Shown here: positions 33,701 to 42,715 of the stretch, in pieces
Numbering within the stretch: position 1 is the first letter of the stretch
How the letters are laid out: the number at the start of each line of letters is the position of its first letter
Assembly (NCBI GenBank): GCA_030549495.1
Contig: JAUIRK010000941.1
Location: forward strand, 1-64,000
Direction of reading: 5' to 3'
DNA from: Nectonema munidae
Taxonomy: Eukaryota; Nematomorpha; Nectonematoida; Nectonematidae
DNA: 64,000 bases
Made by a program: the position numbers and the translations under genes
Notes under the pieces: generated by a model
What the model saw: only the letters and a program-made list of their open reading frames with translations
Told to the model about the DNA's origin: nothing
The model's database searches: none

Positions 33701-36700
33701 CTACAATTCTACAAAATTTGGAGTAGATATTATTGATCAAATGTGTCGTATGTACACGACTAAAGTAAAGACAAAGAGGTGGCCTTTGGCTGTATTTTTC
33801 AATATTTTAGACCTTGCTTTGATAAACTCTTGGATTTTATACAAACTAGTAAATAGTTCTGAAATGTCTCGTCGGGAATACATCTTGAAGTTAGTTGAAG
33901 AACTCTGTGATACTTCTGATAATCCTTTGGAATCTCAAAAGCGTAAAAAATAAATAGACGAGAATCAGAAACAAGAGAAGAATGCTCAAATAAAGCTACA
34001 CGTAAGACTTGTTTTATATATAGATGTCGAAACAAAGCTTCAAAAAATTGCGATGAATGTAAACACCCAGTTTGTGGGAAGTGCTCAACTAAAACAATTA
34101 CGTTTTGTAAAAATTGTACATAATTCTTTTTTTATGTTACTTTTTCAAATAAATTTTTAATAAACGCAAATATCTTTACATATTTTCCATGTGCAGTATT
34201 ATTTTCCATGATTTTAAGAACACATTCCCACAAATCTACACTTTTGCTATTGTTTTCAAGAACATTATAAAGAAAAAACCCTATAGATTAAGAAATTTAG
34301 CCTTTCAAAACGGTACCAAATAAAAATATTTATATAATTTAAAAAAATCCTAAAAATCAAAAATTAGGGGGCATATTTTCCTACTTTTTAATTGGGGGCA
34401 TTTTTTCTGGAGTCATTTTTTCCGGGGGCATTTTTTCTGGGGGCATTTTTACCTACAACCATCGAATATACACTAGTTTAAAAAAATCCAAAAATGTTAG
34501 GGGGTGGAATAGGCTTTTCATTTGAAAAATGAAGTAGTCTGTCTACCAGGTCATTACAGGAATTGATGAAAGGATATTTGATTCATAGAGAAAACAAATA
34601 ACTGAAGGTTGGATAGTTTTATATGAGTGAATGTAGTCTAAAGCCAAAGAGTCTACTAGACACCCTGCGATGTTTATATGAAAAAATGTGATTGATTCAG
34701 GGGCAAGGGTATAAAACGAAGTTATAATTGTGCAAACAAAAATAAAACAAAAAATTAAGATCGCATTATTTCATTTTACTCAGCATCATTCAAAAATAGT
34801 TTAAAAGCTAAATTGATACAAGCTACAAAAATCTACAAAAAGTAAAATAACTGTTAACATTTTGCAATGATTTGCCTTTTATAATAACTTTTAAGGAAAA
34901 AAAGTCTATCAGAAAAAGTTATATAGCTTCAACAAAAACTAAAAAATTTTAGAGCATAACTTAAGTTTTTTGAAAACTAATTTGACGTATCCCCTACAGC
35001 ATAGCCTATGGGTGGCATGGCAGGTTGGTTGAGATGATGGACATAGCACGGAAGCCTCTGGATTCGATTCCTCATCGATACCAATTTGTTCATAGTTTGA
35101 CATAAGCGGTACATCAGTGCCTTGTCAATGAAAACACACCTGCTGCACCTTACCTTTTACTCAAAATTGAAAAATTTGCTACATAATTAACATAAGAGAG
35201 AAATGAAACAAAATAAACTAATAAAGCAATTTTCACTATTTTAAAATGAAACCGTCTGTTCTCAGAATAATTTCAAAATATAGGAGGCATAAAGGGTTAG
35301 AGTTTATTTGATATTTTCAAGTTTTTATAAGCAGCAAAAGGCAACGTTTAAGTAAGCCCTTATAATTAAAAAAAGTTTTAACTAGTAAGTTCTGTTGATT
35401 CGTTGGTGGCAAGTAGTGTTTGATGAACATATTTTTTTTTCTTGATCACACGGAAGTCGTTAGAACTACCTCTTAATAAATATATTATTGATTCATCTTT
35501 GTTTTCTTGATTCAACCACTTGAACTCTTAACTTGTTTACTTTTTCACGTTCTTCAGAATTAAGATCGTTTGAAATGAAGATCTTTTTGAAATTGTCTGG
35601 AGCATTTTTCAAGTTGGGTAGGGCACTTACAACCAAGTTCTTGTCAGAGTAGCACTCGTAAGTAATTCGGAGAGGCCTTTTAACATTTTCCTCCTTTTTT
35701 ATTTTACCAATGGATAAGTGTCTATCGAACAGCTCTTGAACAAATTGAGCGTCATTAATTCTTTTACCATCATTGTTATACTCTTCAACACCATGAATTA
35801 TATGATTGGCTTTACGTCGTTCTATGTCTAGCTCAGTGGCACGTTGGCTCGATAGCGTATCTTTAAGTATTTGCCGAAAATCTTGTGGAGGAGGGGAAGT
35901 TGATTTCCGAGTAGAATTAGGTGAGATTTTTTCAATTCGTTTATCGATCTTTTCATTCATTTTGCTATGAGATAGTTCAATCGTGTTTACAAGATGTTTA
36001 TTGTGGTCAAAGACCTCCGTTATTCTTGTAGAAAGGACTTCATTTATTTTCTTAATATCCTTTTCATTGTTCTTTTTGGAAGAGATATTATCTTCGTTAA
36101 TTTTATTATGACTTTTTTCAGCAACCAACGGATACCACATCCTTAAAATTTTTCAATTAATTTAACAATATGCTTAGATATACTTTGGCATGTGTAGCAC
36201 ATCCAATTAAGGCATGAGCTGCATTTCATCATTTCATTAGATTTACTTTCACAATTGAAACATATCCAGTCATGATTAACAGAGATATTAGGACTTAAAA
36301 GCGAACTTTTTGTGGTACTAGATTTAGATTTCATTAGAATAAATTGTAATAAAATGTAATTGAAAACTAGATTTTAAATTTCCCTTTACCTTTTATGATA
36401 CACTTTTCAAAAAGCCGCCATTTTTTTATTAAAAAAACAAATGATTATTTTTAGACATAATATACCAAATAATGACTAAAAAGTGGAAGGTTAAAATAGG
36501 TTAAGGGATTTTTATGAAACTAAAAAAACATATATATTATTTTTTTAATTAAATTTGATACTTTTTTTTAATTTTCCTTAAATATTAAGAAATTTAAACA
36601 TATTTCAAGGCTATTTAAGTCAGAAAGAGATATTGTTTTATTTTGTCATTATAGCCTGATAATATGAAAACCTTATATTTAAGAATTAGTTTTTTATGAT

Positions 36701-39700
36701 ATTAGAACATTTACAAAAGTTCGTAATAAACTTAAAATAATTATAAAGGGATATTTACAAAAAAACATTGTGCGTCAAATATAAAATTAGTATGACTACG
36801 ATGAAAATACCGACGATGTATTGAATCACGATGAATTTACTATGCGATGAAGTTACCACGATGAAATTACGGCGATAAAATTACAGCGAACCTAGTGCCA
36901 CGTGGGAGCCAAAGCAGGAATAGCTATCATAGCATAGGTAGTGACACACCATACGGTATTTTTTTCTTTGACGTTTTGCCTTTTTAAACTGATCTTTCAG
37001 AAATAAAATGGCCAGTAAAACTGAAGTTACGTTCGCTAGAAGAACTTATTGCCATAATACATAAAACGTTACTCGCAACAACAGAAAGTGTTGGAAAGCA
37101 GGGAGATTTTTCTTTCCACCATGTTTAAATGCTGGAACTGTTTACTCTTCTATTTCCGCTTTTTGTTTACGCTTTGAAAATTCTCCCGTAGAACAACTGC
37201 TCCCCATCTTTGAAGAAATGGTAACAAACAAGAAGTATTAACGCTGATGTTTTATTATTGTTAATAAACATAGTTGATTTCAAAAAGATAACAAAAATTT
37301 AAGTATATAATGTTTTCTTTTGGTTTTAGACAAATTCATTATTCACTGAAATAAAAAAATTGTGTCTTTAAAATAAATGAAAAAAGCTTTATCTTTTATC
37401 CATTGGATAAAGAAGCATACGATGTTGGAAGTTTTTATATAGCATTAGTATATAAATTTTAAATGTAAACCTGTCATATATCTTTTTCAAGTTACAACAC
37501 AGCCTTCATTCACCATACGCTCGTTTGAAGCGTATGCGAATTGACCACAGAGTGTGATAGCTTCCTATTTGGAAAAAAGTTGTGAATCCGATAAGCAGTT
37601 GAATGATGTCTGCAGTAGAATACTATGATGAATGTACATTTTCAAAAACCCCATACCCATCCCTTGTTTCATTTTCTCAATCTTTAAGCGCCCCTATCCG
37701 TCTTTTGTCTTATTTTTTTAAAGCCTGTGGTCTCGCCCAGCCACGGTTAAACGCGCATTAACCGTATCTTTGCCGTGTTCAACTTCTATATATTCTTAAC
37801 CGCATGTTTTTATGCTTATAAATTACAGAACCAAGGTAAATACGCATTTAGTTTTTATTTTTAAAACTAAATTAGTTGGATTATATCAAAATACTTCAAT
37901 GAAAAATTTAAAATAAAAAACCTTTCATATTTTCATTCAAAAATTTATATAAGATGACAGAAAGATAAGAACAGGGACATTATTTTTTATTTTCTGAAAA
38001 TGATGAAATATTTTTAAAGATGGTGTATCGACGTGATATATTCCAACTTATCTATATTTTTCTACGTAGGGTGATGGCGACAAGTCACAGTTTGCCTGCA
38101 TTTTGATATTGAAACTCACGGCCCAAAATACTTTTGCCGCGCGTCCGTTCGGGAAATGTTTTTGGTAGGTAGCCCGTTATTCTCGCTGGTGAAAGCACAA
38201 TGGGTGGTACGTTAATCATATAGGGCACAAAAATCTACGGGTTCATCAATATTTCATATCTCTGAGCCAAAAGTACTTACTTTTACAACTTTGCGTTTGC
38301 ATCGCTCGATGGTGATCGTTTTCATCTTCATCGTGGTCATCGAACACACATTTACAAGCTTTTGTTATTGTGTTTTGCACACAATGGGAATATGATCCAC
38401 ACGCTCTGCCTGCCATGACTTCACAATCACCTAAATCATTTTTAATTAGTATGCGCCTAAAACAGCTTCGTCTCCACTTTTTACTTGAGCAAGATCCATT
38501 AATAAAGGAATAACCTTCTTCGCATTCGCAAAAATATCCACTTATTGTTTGAACACATTTTGACTTTCCTGGACAGGTTGAATTTGCTGGCACTTCTCTA
38601 CATGCATATATCACTAAAAGCATATAGTAATGTTTTTATCTTGGCCATTGGAAATTTGCCCATCTGTCGTCATTTGCGTAACCGACGATTCCACAATTTT
38701 AAAGTAGCACTAACCTGCATTCTCACAAAGTGTCTAGCTGATTATTTTAGCGTGTAACTAACCAACCAGCAACTAAAGACCATGCTTAGTGCAATTTGAA
38801 AAGACTTTTATCTTAATCTTCATCATTGGAAACTGATGGGCCTTTACCTGTATAGTAAATGAAAGACAGACACTTTGAAACCTCCTTCTCTTGTCAACAA
38901 AACACTGCTCTGTTGTTAAATTATAATTTATATCCTCTCCTAATACCACAAATAGCTTTTACTTCATTACAGAACCCTTATATGTTTTGAATAAAGCAAT
39001 GCAAAACTTGATCAAAAAAAGCAAGTGAGAATTTTTTAATTTTTGGTATAAACATTATATTCGATTTTATCATTTTTCAAGTTTCTTTTATTTCAGAGAA
39101 TAAAACAATTTTAAATATTTTTAAATACTTGATATTTTAAATATTTTAAAATACTTAAAAATGGTAGTTTTGACTTATTTTATTTTAAAAATAATTAACT
39201 TTTGATTTTCTACAAACTTGTTAAAAATGGTTGATTAATGACAAATTGACTGTGTTTCATAAAAAATTAAGGTCATCAATCAATTCAGCGCACTTGAAAA
39301 TGGTACTTTTGACTTATTTTATTTTAAAAAGAATTATCTTTTGATTTCCGACAAACTTGTCAAAAATGATTGATTAATGATAAATTGACTCAGTTTCATA
39401 AAAAATTAAGGTCATCAATCAATTCAGCGTACTTGAAAATGGTATTTTAAATACGGTTAACTGATTTCAAAATTATTTCAATGTTTCTTGGATAATAGGG
39501 AGGATATAAATGTTTTTTGTTTGAGTGCGAGGTTAGAGATCGTAACTCTCATTGGATTAAAAATAATGGCGTAAACGAAATTTGGTTGTAGAAATAAAAA
39601 ACATTGTTAAACTAAGTTTAACCTATGGAAATAAAGTTACATTTTGACTAATGGAGCAATTTGTGTTTTCTAAAGATTCCAAAATATAAATATATTTAAT

Positions 39701-42316
39701 TTGCAAACATTTCGTATGGAAAAACCAAAGAAGGGGTATTTGTTAGACCACTCATCCGAAAAGAGAATATTAATATTCTAACGCCTATGAAGTGATTCTG
39801 GGATGAGACAGATATAGCACTTAATAATAGATAGTTTTTACATAAACATTTTATTTATGAGATTCTAATTGAAACTCAGATGGCTCATTAATAACTAATA
39901 TAAATCATCACTTACGATAATAAATCACATCTCAATCATTTCCACTTTTTAATTTTAAATAATGAGAGAAGATTCAATTTTGATTTGTCAATTTCATAAC
40001 AATATAAAAAATTTCCTTCTGTTCAAAAATTTTCAAAGACATCACTGTATATAAATTAGTGATGGGGTTATAACAGAAATATTTACGACTCCGATTTCCA
40101 CTTCCGATTCTTCTGGATATAAATTCTTTCCGTTTCCAAAATACAGACTTATTTGGTATACATTGAAGAGTATGGAAGTTTATCACAGACAAATGCCTAA
40201 ACTTTGTATAGGCTTTAACTACGGTCCAGCCGTTCAGACAGCGAGTCAAAGCTGTTTTTTCTAGATATTTCAATCATATCATTGAGTCGAGTGTTCGCCT
40301 TCCAAATAATACTCGCAATATGCTTTTCTTACCAGAAATTTACTATCTTTCTAAGCCTCATTAATATATTTCAAAGTGTTCTCCTTGCTAATTATAGCTC
40401 ATTAAACTTTGCTATACATGAACTCCTAAAAATTTTAAAGTAAAAACGGAAGCTATACAAATTTTAAGATTTTAATATAAGAATCAGGTACATTTCTAAA
40501 ATAAAATCGCTTATATACACACTTTATTTAGTTAATGATGTTTATAAAGTTTTTTTCACATTTTTGTAGAGATGTGATAAATAAAACGAATATTCAATTT
40601 AACTATAATATATACACCGATGCATTTACATAACTTGCATGGCAGTTCGCCTGCCCTCGGTTTTTGTCGGTTTAGGTGTGCCCCTTAAAAGATACAAACT
40701 AAAAAGATAGAAAGATTTAAGTGAAAGCGATATTTTTATGCTTTTTAATAAAGTTTAACTGAAATTGCTGGCTCTGTTATCGAAGATGCTGTTTACAATC
40801 TTACGAGTTATTATTTATTCTTGCACAGATGGGAAACGTACTTAAGCGCATATAAGTAAGCATAAAAAATGAAGAGGCCTTTTTAAACCAAATGCCCTCT
40901 GGCTTTAAAAGCTAGTTACGCCACTGCCCATGATATTATATATACATAAGTAAAATGGAGTTAAATTAACAGAACCAGGGACTATTTCTTTTAAAGATAA
41001 GTGTGCGATTCTTTATTTAAAAACTACAGACTTAATATCAACCCCATTTTGTTTAATTTTTTATATCTGGCTTTCTTTTGATTCCAAGAGCAGTGTGAAA
41101 TATAGTGACTCACAGATTCATGTTAATGGAAAAAGAAGCCGGGCTCAAATGATCTGTTCAGAAACAATTTACTTCCCCCTAATGTCTTGAAAACACCTCG
41201 ATAAAGACAGGAAATTTGAGCCCTGAACGAGTTACAACAAGAATGAATGCAGGTAGTGAACTCGTAAAAACTCGTTAAATCAGATAATAAACACAACGCA
41301 GTGTAAAAAAGGTTTTCGTATTAGAGCAAGACGCAACCTGGATCTTCGGGCATTGTAACATAGTACCCATTAACTTCTGTAAATAAATAAAATTTATTGC
41401 TTTTATGATCCTGACATAATCTTATAAATACCTTGACAATTTCCATCAATCTGCTGATAACCTTTTTTACAAATGCATTCGTATACTCCATGATGATGAA
41501 CCCACTCCGAGTATTCTGGACACGATCTATTTTCTTTGGAAAGAGCTGTGGGAAAGTGAAATAAATCTAAAGTCCAAAGTAAAAGTAAGGGTATCGAAAG
41601 ATTTACGAAGACATGAAGATTTGTATAATTCATAGCCTTCATCACAAGCAAGATAGCGCATATCGTCTTTCTCCACACAGTGCGAGTGTGGAATATCGTA
41701 AACAGATTTCGAATTATTCATAGAGCATTCATCTATTTCTTAAAAAATGAAAGACGGCTATAAGTAAGCGATGAGACTAAATAGCTCACATCACCATAAA
41801 ATACCCCAAATAACACAAGATAAGGAAAATCATCCTTAAAACTGTCTATTAAATATTACTATTTTTCCTTGTTTTAACAATTGTCTTGATTTTAAAATCA
41901 TTAAAACCTAGTCATCTATTATAAATAGAATTGAATAATTTATAAAAATATTTAATTTAAAAATTATATTATAGTATAAAAATGGTTAGTTTATTGGCTG
42001 GTTAAGATTTTAAAACGTGTAAGTTAAACTTAAATTAAAAGTATCCTAATTACCTTCACATGTTTTTTAATTAGAATACTTTTTATTATATAAAAAATAA
42101 AAAAATCTTTAAGCACTTTGATAGATGATGCAAACTATCTATCAATAGTTATATATATAAATTGAGAGGGAAGTAAATACTTACTCTCACAAGAGAGTTC
42201 AAATGGGTTCATTCGAAATCCTTGATCACAAATACAGATGCTTGATCCGTCTAATCTCTTCACTTCTTTTCCTTGAGGACCACATTTTTCAAACTGGAGA
42301 CTCCATGCGTACACAA
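24585..42316 (-). CDS. Multi-exon EGF-like gene with a repeated C-terminal module (gene span, 5' end not found)
   Basis: Eleven minus-strand exons join in one frame: 42316-42185, 41738-41607, 41545-41432, 38613-38485, 38430-38281, 31297-31196, 31143-30907, 30414-30316, 25707-25579, 25360-25178 and 24724-24585. A twelfth near 26.4 kb is uncertain. Every internal junction is phase 1 and none creates a stop, giving about 515 residues. Six EGF-like modules come first, one with the IDEC start of calcium-binding EGF, so the protein is extracellular. The C-terminal half is not a family I recognise; the combination loosely recalls Bm86-type tick gut antigens, but I cannot establish homology. No signal peptide, membrane segment or GPI tail is visible, so the start is probably missing and the anchoring is unknown. 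Long introns hold the transposons. Confidence 0.72.
25178..25360 (-). CDS. Internal exon, probable repeated-module copy
   Basis: A 183-bp exon with TTTTTTAG acceptor and A|GTAAAG donor, phase 1 at both ends. It reads KSEQLGINQDHLYSYMDDN, RDILEDVAHLYIIIHGDAS and ETARYELKFNKTSEHY. The strand-like VAHLYIIIHGDAS...YELKF fits the module pattern but lacks its cysteine. Confidence 0.62.
25579..25707 (-). CDS. Internal exon, repeated-module copy
   Basis: A 129-bp exon with ATTTTAG acceptor and G|GTAAAA donor, phase 1-1. It reads FHVIKDERVNFVTNVKEMV, then LKIKCQNPNVRFSDYSIIF and KKFD. This is the clearest copy of the LKIKCxNP module. Confidence 0.65.
26287..26439 (-). CDS. Possible internal exon, repeated-module copy (3' boundary unresolved)
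   Basis: After a CTATTTAG acceptor (phase 1) the frame reads SIRNCKLPCVSDHHQ, KIEDNVKDPLKLYQFQFSC and ANPHSVSLDEISILVKC. The FQFSCANPHSV core parallels the neighbouring exons. No strong phase-1 donor is visible: the only one (T|GTCTCT) would create a TAA with the exon at 25707. The exon may be skipped, decayed, or joined through an exon I have missed. The end given is approximate. Confidence 0.4.
27130..30045 (+). mobile_element. 5'-truncated LINE relic, same group as 1-4530
   Basis: It starts within the endonuclease (HSGLAFYISRDI, then VGDFNFD and SDHFPILLSL) and runs through the reverse transcriptase: FIDLSKAFESICH, SHGVPQGSIIGPLLF and a shifted YADD region at about 28915. It ends with INNCYICKTIH at 29773. 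Stops and shifts occur at about 27310, 28079, 28663, 28740, 28920 and 29195, so it is dead. The 3' UTR contains two tandem units of about 80 bp (29885-30030, each with TTCAATTATGCT(C/T)GAATACA) and ends AATAAATTCTTTCTTTCTTT. It sits in an intron of the EGF gene, antisense to it. Confidence 0.88.
30316..30414 (-). CDS. Internal exon of the EGF/repeat gene, unrecognised domain
   Basis: A 99-bp exon with TTTTTAG acceptor and CAAG|GTAGGA donor, phase 1-1. It reads IGIEDLEYNATENIFKGTF, then VSPTIAKCQIEDQ, with an Asn-glycosylation sequon (NAT) and a single cysteine. I do not recognise the domain. Confidence 0.6.
30907..31143 (-). CDS. Internal exon with a SEA-like or unknown domain
   Basis: A 237-bp exon starting after CAACTTAAG. 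It reads YLTSIITFPNGSTEFQW, RSEADNNTHIQLLKIFERL and PIKVKTEVTTGPFNEYVED, then VDIQLESIWLIVHST. Strand, then helix, then strand with sequons (NGS, NNT) recalls SEA-type modules of extracellular proteins, but this is by impression only. The donor C|GTTTAA is weak; phase 1 and the fit to the next exon led me to choose it. GTGAAA or GTAGAT upstream are alternatives. Confidence 0.5.
31196..31297 (-). CDS. EGF-like exon (sixth)
   Basis: A 102-bp exon with TTTTTTAG acceptor and C|GTAAAA donor. It reads KCFNVSQPWVFYSEDKYEC, then KCDNGAAFIDDKCK, a minimal four-cysteine EGF-like module ending in the family-typical C-x-C-x8-C (CKCDNGAAFIDDKC). Confidence 0.68.
31432..31672 (+). repeat. Dispersed repeat U, copy 2, left part
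   Basis: It opens with CAGGGGCGCACATCCTC, like the hAT end at 21368, and shares the stretch from AAGCAATCCTTTAAAATAG to the CATATCGAATATA target with copy 1 (16850-17230, opposite strand). The right part resumes at 34461. Confidence 0.8.
31909..31955 (+). repeat. Probable left piggyBac terminal repeat
   Basis: TTAACACTAAAATGACATTG leads into the palindrome TGCGGTCAAAATGACCGCA. A second diverged copy (AAGTGACATTGACGTCAA, then TTTGACCGCA) lies at 32095-32126. TTAAC and a GACCGC-type palindrome suit piggyBac ends. Confidence 0.5.
32427..34123 (+). pseudogene. piggyBac transposase relic
   Basis: An acidic N-terminal region (32427-32669) is followed by FRCIFDERILRHIQKC, LDIFLALCMLRGVVGARKL, the first catalytic Asp in SELTIDEQLLPTK, and FWLMVDVKTKYLCSG. 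The next frame has GYNITCNNFFTSKKLVSDL, where the family reads CDNFFTS, so the second catalytic Asp is Asn here. The third Asp is in GVDIIDQMCRMY. A third frame carries the C-terminal cysteine-rich finger (CRNKASKNCDECKHPVCGKC, ending CKNCT at 34123). Frameshifts near 32665, 33390 and 33945 and the D-to-N change make it inactive. The length, about 560 codons, is normal. Confidence 0.92.
34461..34712 (+). repeat. Dispersed repeat U, copy 2, right part
   Basis: It continues from the target duplication with CACTAGTTTAAAAAAATCC and ends GTGATTGATTCAGGGG, matching copy 1 in reverse. The U repeat is therefore older than the TIR element that split it. Confidence 0.82.
34990..35170 (+). repeat. tRNA-derived SINE-like sequence
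   Basis: A GC-richer patch holds TGGTTGAGATGATGG, resembling an RNA polymerase III A box, and 57 bp later GGATTCGATTCC, a near-consensus B box. The preceding GGCATGGCAGG fits a decayed tRNA 5' part. No cloverleaf can be closed, so it is a SINE or tRNA relic and not a tRNA gene. Confidence 0.45.
35493..36334 (-). pseudogene. LINE ORF1 remnant: PHD finger, coiled coil and RNA-binding part
   Basis: The 5' frame (36334-36143) reads HDWICFNCESKSNEMMKC, then SSCLNWMCYTCQSISKH, a PHD-like finger. A stop and shift near 36140 lead to a second frame (36140-35493) with lysine-rich coiled-coil stretches, a proline patch, then RRKANHIIHGVEEYNNDGKR, FVQELFDRHLSIGKIKK and KKIFISNDLNSEEREKVNKL. The last part has the layout of the RRM/CTD-type RNA-binding domain of LINE ORF1 proteins. 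No endonuclease or reverse transcriptase follows, so this is an ORF1-only fragment. A host gene captured from a LINE is a less likely reading. Confidence 0.65.
36790..36900 (+). repeat. Tandem-phrase tract (GATGAAATTACnnC)
   Basis: Seven or so phrases of 13-16 bp vary on GATGAAATTACCAC, ending CGGCGATAAAATTACAGCG then CCTAGTGCCACGTGG. The style is the same as the ends of the elements at 14555 and 31673, so this is probably one end of a further element. I did not find the inverted partner. Confidence 0.6.
36901..38240. other. Intron sequence without a recognised exon
   Basis: The stretch lies in the long intron between 38281 and 31297. GC-richer islands at 36980-37240 and 37730-37790 (CACGGTTAAACGCGCATT) stand out but give no convincing frame. 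Confidence 0.45.
38281..38430 (-). CDS. EGF-like exon (fifth), His/Asp-rich insert
   Basis: A 150-bp exon with GATTTAG acceptor and A|GTAAGT donor, phase 1-1. It reads DCEVMAGRACGSYSHCVQNT, ITKACKCVFDDHDEDEND, and HHRAMQTQSCK. The EGF core carries an unusual acidic/histidine loop before the last Cys. The intron before it is only 54 bp. Confidence 0.75.
38485..38613 (-). CDS. EGF-like exon (fourth)
   Basis: A 129-bp exon with CTTTTAG acceptor and A|GTAAAA donor, phase 1-1. It reads YACREVPANSTCPGKSKC, then VQTISGYFCECEEGYSFI and NGSCS. Six cysteines in EGF spacing with the SGYFCECEEGY core make this the clearest EGF module of the gene. Confidence 0.82.
39159..39436 (+). repeat. Tandem duplication of about 138 bp in an intron
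   Basis: Two copies begin AAAATGGTA(G/C)TTTTGACTT at 39159 and 39297. Each ends with GGTCATCAATCAATTCAGCG then the start of the next unit, and they differ at a few positions only. A third partial start occurs at 39435. Confidence 0.85.
40650..40928 (-). repeat. Probable hAT-type end
   Basis: In reverse the sequence starts CAGTGGCGTAACTAGC, a very common hAT terminal motif, and a GC-richer patch (CTGCCCTCGGTTTTTGTCGG at 40654) may be its inner part. No transposase or opposite end is found. Confidence 0.4.
41072..41563 (+). repeat. Segmental duplication block B1 (partner 4976-5413)
   Basis: Same orientation as block A1 and near-identical. Small insertions are present here, for example around 41283 and 41339-41386. 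Confidence 0.9.
41432..41545 (-). CDS. EGF-like exon (third)
   Basis: A 114-bp exon with TTCCCACAG acceptor and CAAG|GTATTT donor, phase 1-1. It reads SKENRSCPEYSEWVHHHG then VYECICKKGYQQIDGNCQ. The left paralogue has the same exon at 5282-5395. The intron to the preceding exon is 61 bp. Confidence 0.78.
41607..41738 (-). CDS. Calcium-binding EGF-like exon (second)
   Basis: A 132-bp exon with TTTTTAAG acceptor and C|GTAAAT donor, phase 1-1. It opens IDECSMNNSKSVYDIPHSHC, where the IDEC start is the calcium-binding EGF signature, and goes on VEKDDMRYLACDEGYELY then KSSCL. The left paralogue lacks this exon: its place is taken by 2.7 kb of transposon-bearing DNA, and skipping it keeps the frame. 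Confidence 0.8.
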
Positions 42317-42715
42317 CTATAAATCAGAATCAGTAATATCAAAACCATTAAAATGTTTAGGAAGAATTAAATAGAAAACAAACTTGCATGCTTCCAAACC
42401 TAACAAAGGAAAAAGTGAATTTTTGTTAGAAATCATGGCCCTCTCAAATCCTTTGATACTAGAATATTATTTTTGAAAAAAATAAGGTCTGAAAATCGGA
42501 ATTTTTCATTTTTTTCACCTCGAAATTGAAAATAGCTGATAAAAAGTAAGTTAGTGTAAATTTAAATTTACTGGATTGATATTTTTTTATGAAAAATTAA
42601 AAAAAAGTGAAATTGATTATATTAATTTAAATTGGAAGAAGCAACAAGATAGAAAAGTTTCATTTCCTAAAAAAATTTTCCAGCAAATATATAAAACCAC
42701 TGAGATGGTGTAGGC
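42066..42715 (+). repeat. Segmental duplication block B2 (partner 8108-8760)
   Basis: It contains the first visible EGF exon and the 5' intron stretch. Similarity fades near 42715. Confidence 0.85.
42185..42316 (-). CDS. EGF-like exon (first visible)
   Basis: A 132-bp exon with TTTATAG acceptor and A|GTAAGT donor, phase 1-1. It reads VYAWSLQFEKCGPQGKEVKR, LDGSSICICDQG, FRMNPFELSCE. It cannot hold the start codon, so at least one upstream exon with a signal peptide is expected. The minus-strand frame near 42640-42726 (MAYTISVVLYICWKIFLG) is hydrophobic but not conserved in the left copy, so I do not assign it. Confidence 0.75.

Larger units (their letters stand above)
31673..34460. mobile_element. 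TIR element with 9-10 bp target duplication, carrying a piggyBac relic
   Basis: ATCGAATATA occurs at 31663-31672 and 34461-34470, and the uninterrupted site is preserved in repeat U copy 1. The inverted ends are chains of AGAAAAAATGCCCCC phrases: left about 31673-31760, right about 34366-34460 in reverse. The ends share the longer run CAATTAAAAAGTAGG. A 9-10 bp duplication is typical of MULEs and not of piggyBac (TTAA), yet the only coding inside is a piggyBac transposase. I infer a non-autonomous MULE-like element that received a piggyBac, whose own right end has since been lost. Confidence 0.75.

Noticed and set aside
34990-35110. A functional tRNA gene
   Set aside because: A- and B-box-like motifs are present but no acceptor stem or anticodon arm can be closed; a SINE or tRNA relic is more likely.
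39974-40273. Minus-strand frame of 99 codons as an EGF-gene exon
   Set aside because: It has no cysteine pattern, no phase-1 boundaries and no motif I recognise; left as intron.
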